Notes under the pieces: model-generated | The model's database searches: none | Told to the model about the DNA's origin: nothing | Seen by the model: only the letters and a program-made list of their open reading frames with translations | From: a virus | IMG/VR virus record: IMGVR_UViG_3300025853_000086 | Coordinates: 1-60,123 of that record | DNA: 60,123 nt | Strand: one strand, 5' to 3' | In this document: one piece after another, positions 58,292-60,123 of the stretch | How positions within the stretch are numbered: position 1 is the stretch's first letter | Layout of the letters: each line of letters begins with the position of its first letter | Program-made: the position numbers and the translations under genes

Positions 58292-58613
58292 AGGGCAGTG
58301 GCTCTTGGCTGAATGTTCAATGCGAATAATACACCATATATCGAAAATTTTTCTAGCACAATGAACCTACCCCCTCTTTTCTTGTTTAGGGGGGTGGGGA
58401 GCAGGGCTTTTGGTCGAGTAAAGTTCACTAATGATATAATGTTGTTGGTCCATCGAAGATTCGGGCAAAACATGGTTAGCCTAGGGCCAACCATAAGAGT
58501 GTCGTCTCTCAGGGGGGGTAGGGGGGGTAGGGGTGGCTTGGTGTTTTGTACCAAACGGTTTTTTAACGCGCAAAAAAATGCCCGCACTAGGCAGGCATTT
58601 TGTACTGGTTGGT
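58292..58613. other. Intergenic region with G-rich stretch upstream of terL
   Basis: This 322-bp gap has no gene. It contains G7TAG7TAG4 (58512-58533), able to form a G-quadruplex on the plus strand, a hairpin candidate of C- and G-runs around 58370-58398, A/T-rich TATAAT-like hexamers, and the terminator of the next gene (58572-58599). It may hold a late promoter for terL or the pac/nick region, both unproven. Confidence 0.5.
58572..58599 (-). terminator. Rho-independent terminator after the 142-aa gene
   Basis: On the minus strand AATGCCTGC and GCGGGCATT form a 9-bp stem (one mismatch) around CTAGT, followed by a T-run (58572-58578). The left end of the window (position 1) corresponds to 58586, the first base of this loop. 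Confidence 0.8.
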
Positions 58614-59042
58614 TTACTTGCTGGCTTGCGGTTGCACTACCAGCTTAACGTATGGTGTGCCCCACGTTGCGCTGCTAGGGCTATAGCCGCCTTGTAGCAT
58701 TGCCATTAGGCAAACGGGTTTTTTGCTGCTATGCCCTAGGGGCTTAGCGGCTGCCAGTATTGCTGCTAGGCTAGTGTTACCTTCCACCCCTTGCAGCAAC
58801 CAATCCTGTATGGTTTGGCGTACGCCGCCTGCTTTGCCGTTATAGCCAAACGGCACAGGGCTGCTAGTACCCGCCTGCACATTGGCCAGCGGCACAACTT
58901 GCACATTGTGTAAGTTGCCGCCTGCTGCTGTATTAACCCATGCCCACAGTTGCGCGTAAGTAATTTCCTTACCGCCAGTAAATGTAGCTACGTTTACTGC
59001 TGCTGCTGTAGTGTTTTTTGTTGCTGTTTTTGCTTTTGCCAT
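58614..59042 (-). CDS. Conserved basic phage protein, paralogue family copy 3
   Basis: This 142-residue protein is identical to the one at 29-460 except for one missing residue in the Ala/Thr-rich N-terminal tail. Many synonymous differences at the DNA level point to purifying selection. It has an intact terminator at 58572-58599. Confidence 0.85.
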   Translation of the reverse strand: MAKAKTATKNTTAAAVNVATFTGGKEITYAQLWAWVNTAAGGNLHNVQVVPLANVQAGTSSPVPFGYNGKAGGVRQTIQDWLLQGVEGNTSLAAILAAAKPLGHSSKKPVCLMAMLQGGYSPSSATWGTPYVKLVVQPQASK

Positions 59043-59287
59043 TTTTATATACCTATAGTTGTGTATGTGTGTGTGTGTGTGCCGCTGGGCACAGTTAAAT
59101 AATACTGTTTTTTGCCTTTATTGTAACCCCTTTATTTTAGAGGATTTTTTAGCATATACAGACACCACCTGTCGGTGTCTGTGGTCTTCTAACTTCTCCT
59201 CTGTTGAGATGGGAATGGGAATGGGAATGGTTTATCTTAAGGCAGCAGCCACCAGTAAGGCGACTGCCGTCAGTGCAAAGAAAATAC

Positions 59288-59449
59288 CTAGGAGCGCCAT
59301 GTCGCCATCAGCCCTCCGGCTACCATGAGTAGGCAACCTTGCATTGCAATCAAGCCTAGCCAGAACAACTCTTGAGCTTCAGCTGCTGAACAGGCAACGA
59401 TCAACCCTGTTAAGAACAGGACCATACCAATGTTGTTTATCAGTCTCAT
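59288..59449 (-). CDS. Small two-helix membrane protein (right copy)
   Basis: This 53-residue copy of the gene at 719-880 has one conservative change (Ile to Leu) in the first membrane span. The same GGAGAAAGG ribosome site fixes the start. The stem-loop downstream (59158-59182) is conserved. Confidence 0.7.
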   Translation of the reverse strand: MRLINNIGMVLFLTGLIVACSAAEAQELFWLGLIAMQGCLLMVAGGLMATWRS

Positions 59450-59666
59450 ACCTTTCTCCGTATGTAGTGTTGGTGTGCAAGTGTAGTATGCCAAGCTGAC
59501 ACTGGGTGAGCTAGTCTTGTTTGTTCAACAATACTCCGTAGAGGATGATTGATAATAACACCGAGATTGATTGATAGTGATAGGTAGGGGGGAAGTTCTT
59601 CGGAATCATCAATACTCTTCTTTTCTCTGGAATGGGAATGGGAGAAAGGGGGACAAGCCCCCTTAA

Positions 59667-59852
59667 CTACCCCTCACTGATTTTTTCAAGCTGATACTCA
59701 TATGCCCAGTGACCGTTGTCTAAATCATAAGCAATGTCCCCTTTGTGAGGCTCACCGTCCTTTATTACTGTGGCTTGGACAGGATCCTCTATACCCCATC
59801 CGTCTCTCCACATCACCACGTCACCACTACTAAACTTGTACTTGTTACGCAT
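59667..59852 (-). CDS. Strain-variable 61-aa protein
   Basis: This 61-residue acidic/aromatic protein starts MRNKYKFSSGDVVMWRDGWG and continues with a beta-rich centre (VQATVIKDGEPHKGDIAYDL). It occurs only in the right copy of the redundancy. It sits in a segment bounded by a 12-bp direct repeat. The ribosome site is weak (GGGGG from the repeat). The SH3-like GDVV(M)W pattern is only suggestive. Confidence 0.6.
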   Translation of the reverse strand: MRNKYKFSSGDVVMWRDGWGIEDPVQATVIKDGEPHKGDIAYDLDNGHWAYEYQLEKISEG

Positions 59853-59869
59853 ATGTCAAGCCCCCTTAC

Positions 59870-60123
59870 TTACAGATTAGACAAGAAGTCAGTCAGGTCT
59901 TGTAGCTGCTTATCGTCACAAACAATAAACGCCCCGAGACAATTGACTTTTAAATAGTCATCATTAGTGTTGGTTATTGTAACGTCAGTCTGGTGCGTAT
60001 ACCCAGTAACCGAGATTTGGGTTAAATCATCAACCATTACCAACATGGTGTTGTCAGTCTTGTCAACAAACAACGGTTGTATACCCACTTGGTCAAGGGA
60101 TTTTAATACAGCATTAGTGCAAG
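59870..60123 (-). CDS. Hypothetical 87-aa protein, 5' part cut by the window edge
   Basis: Right copy of the gene at 1098-1361. The reading frame runs through the right edge of the window; the start codon equivalent to 1361 would lie about 10 bp beyond it. The visible protein is identical to the left copy from Ala8 onward. Confidence 0.8.
   Translation of the reverse strand, partial: CTNAVLKSLDQVGIQPLFVDKTDNTMLVMVDDLTQISVTGYTHQTDVTITNTNDDYLKVNCLGAFIVCDDKQLQDLTDFLSNL

Larger units (their letters stand above)
58586..60123. repeat. Right copy of the imperfect terminal redundancy
   Basis: This stretch is homologous to bases 1-1351, and carries the same genes with mostly silent differences, a diverged stretch around 59057-59145, and an extra 203-bp segment (59666-59868) containing a 61-aa gene. 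The segment is bounded by the 12-mer CAAGCCCCCTTA at 59654-59665 and 59857-59868; the left copy has the 12-mer once. Confidence 0.9.

Noticed and set aside
59059-59328. Rightward 89-aa reading frame over the diverged intergenic region
   Set aside because: It is antisense to real genes, starts in a TG dinucleotide repeat and is not maintained in the left copy.
1-60123. tRNA genes, integrase or phage RNA polymerase
   Set aside because: None was recognised by eye in either strand. A tRNA scan and profile search would be needed to exclude them firmly.

Overview
The window looks like the near-complete genome of a tailed, probably podovirus-like dsDNA bacteriophage. Evidence is a large terminase with Walker motifs, a ~800-residue portal, a scaffold followed by an HK97-type capsid protein, a run of very large internal-virion-type proteins, and no recognisable tape measure or tube protein. 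Many small proteins resemble families I know from marine phages and cyanophages, so a marine bacterial host is likely but not proven. I see no integrase, no phage RNA polymerase, no tRNA and no CRISPR array.

Layout. Nearly every gene is on the minus strand, so transcription runs right to left. A leftward early/replication operon runs from about 23036 down to 4582. It carries a ssDNA-binding-like protein, a TOTE-type AEP primase, an SF1 helicase, a RecB-like nuclease, a DUF932 protein, a base-modification cassette (thymidylate-synthase homologue, GT-B glycosyltransferase, 5-hmdU hypermodification-family protein), a MazG/Nmad1-like protein, family-A DNA polymerase, an HD nucleotidase, and many small genes including a SleB-type hydrolase. 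One rightward gene, an SNF2-like helicase (23411-24850), starts divergently from this operon. Late functions begin with the terminase small subunit at 4089, run leftward through the small genes to position 1, and (if the molecule is circular or terminally redundant) continue from 58291 with TerL, portal, lysis genes, scaffold, capsid, head-tail and tail genes and internal virion proteins down to 24847.

Control regions. Two related elements bounded by the same inverted repeat (4113-4331 and 23151-23318) sit exactly at the heads of the two leftward transcription blocks. The first is followed by five 19-bp iterons and a large hairpin, next to a helix-turn-helix gene: a plausible replication or regulatory origin. 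Several leaders carry a covarying hairpin that presents the Shine-Dalgarno sequence. A perfect palindrome containing the core of the bacterial ParB site parS lies directly after the capsid gene.

Ends. Bases 1-1351 and 58586-60123 are homologous but not identical: nearly all coding changes are silent, one intergenic stretch has diverged, and the right copy has an extra 203-bp segment with a 61-residue gene. This fits a circular or circularly permuted genome whose overlap joins two strains better than true identical terminal repeats.

How the genes may work together (inference): the TS homologue, the hypermodification protein and the glycosyltransferase may make a modified, perhaps glycosylated, thymine in phage DNA. 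The nearby HD nucleotidase and MazG-like protein may clean the nucleotide pool, with PolA, AEP primase, SF1 and SNF2 helicases as the replisome.
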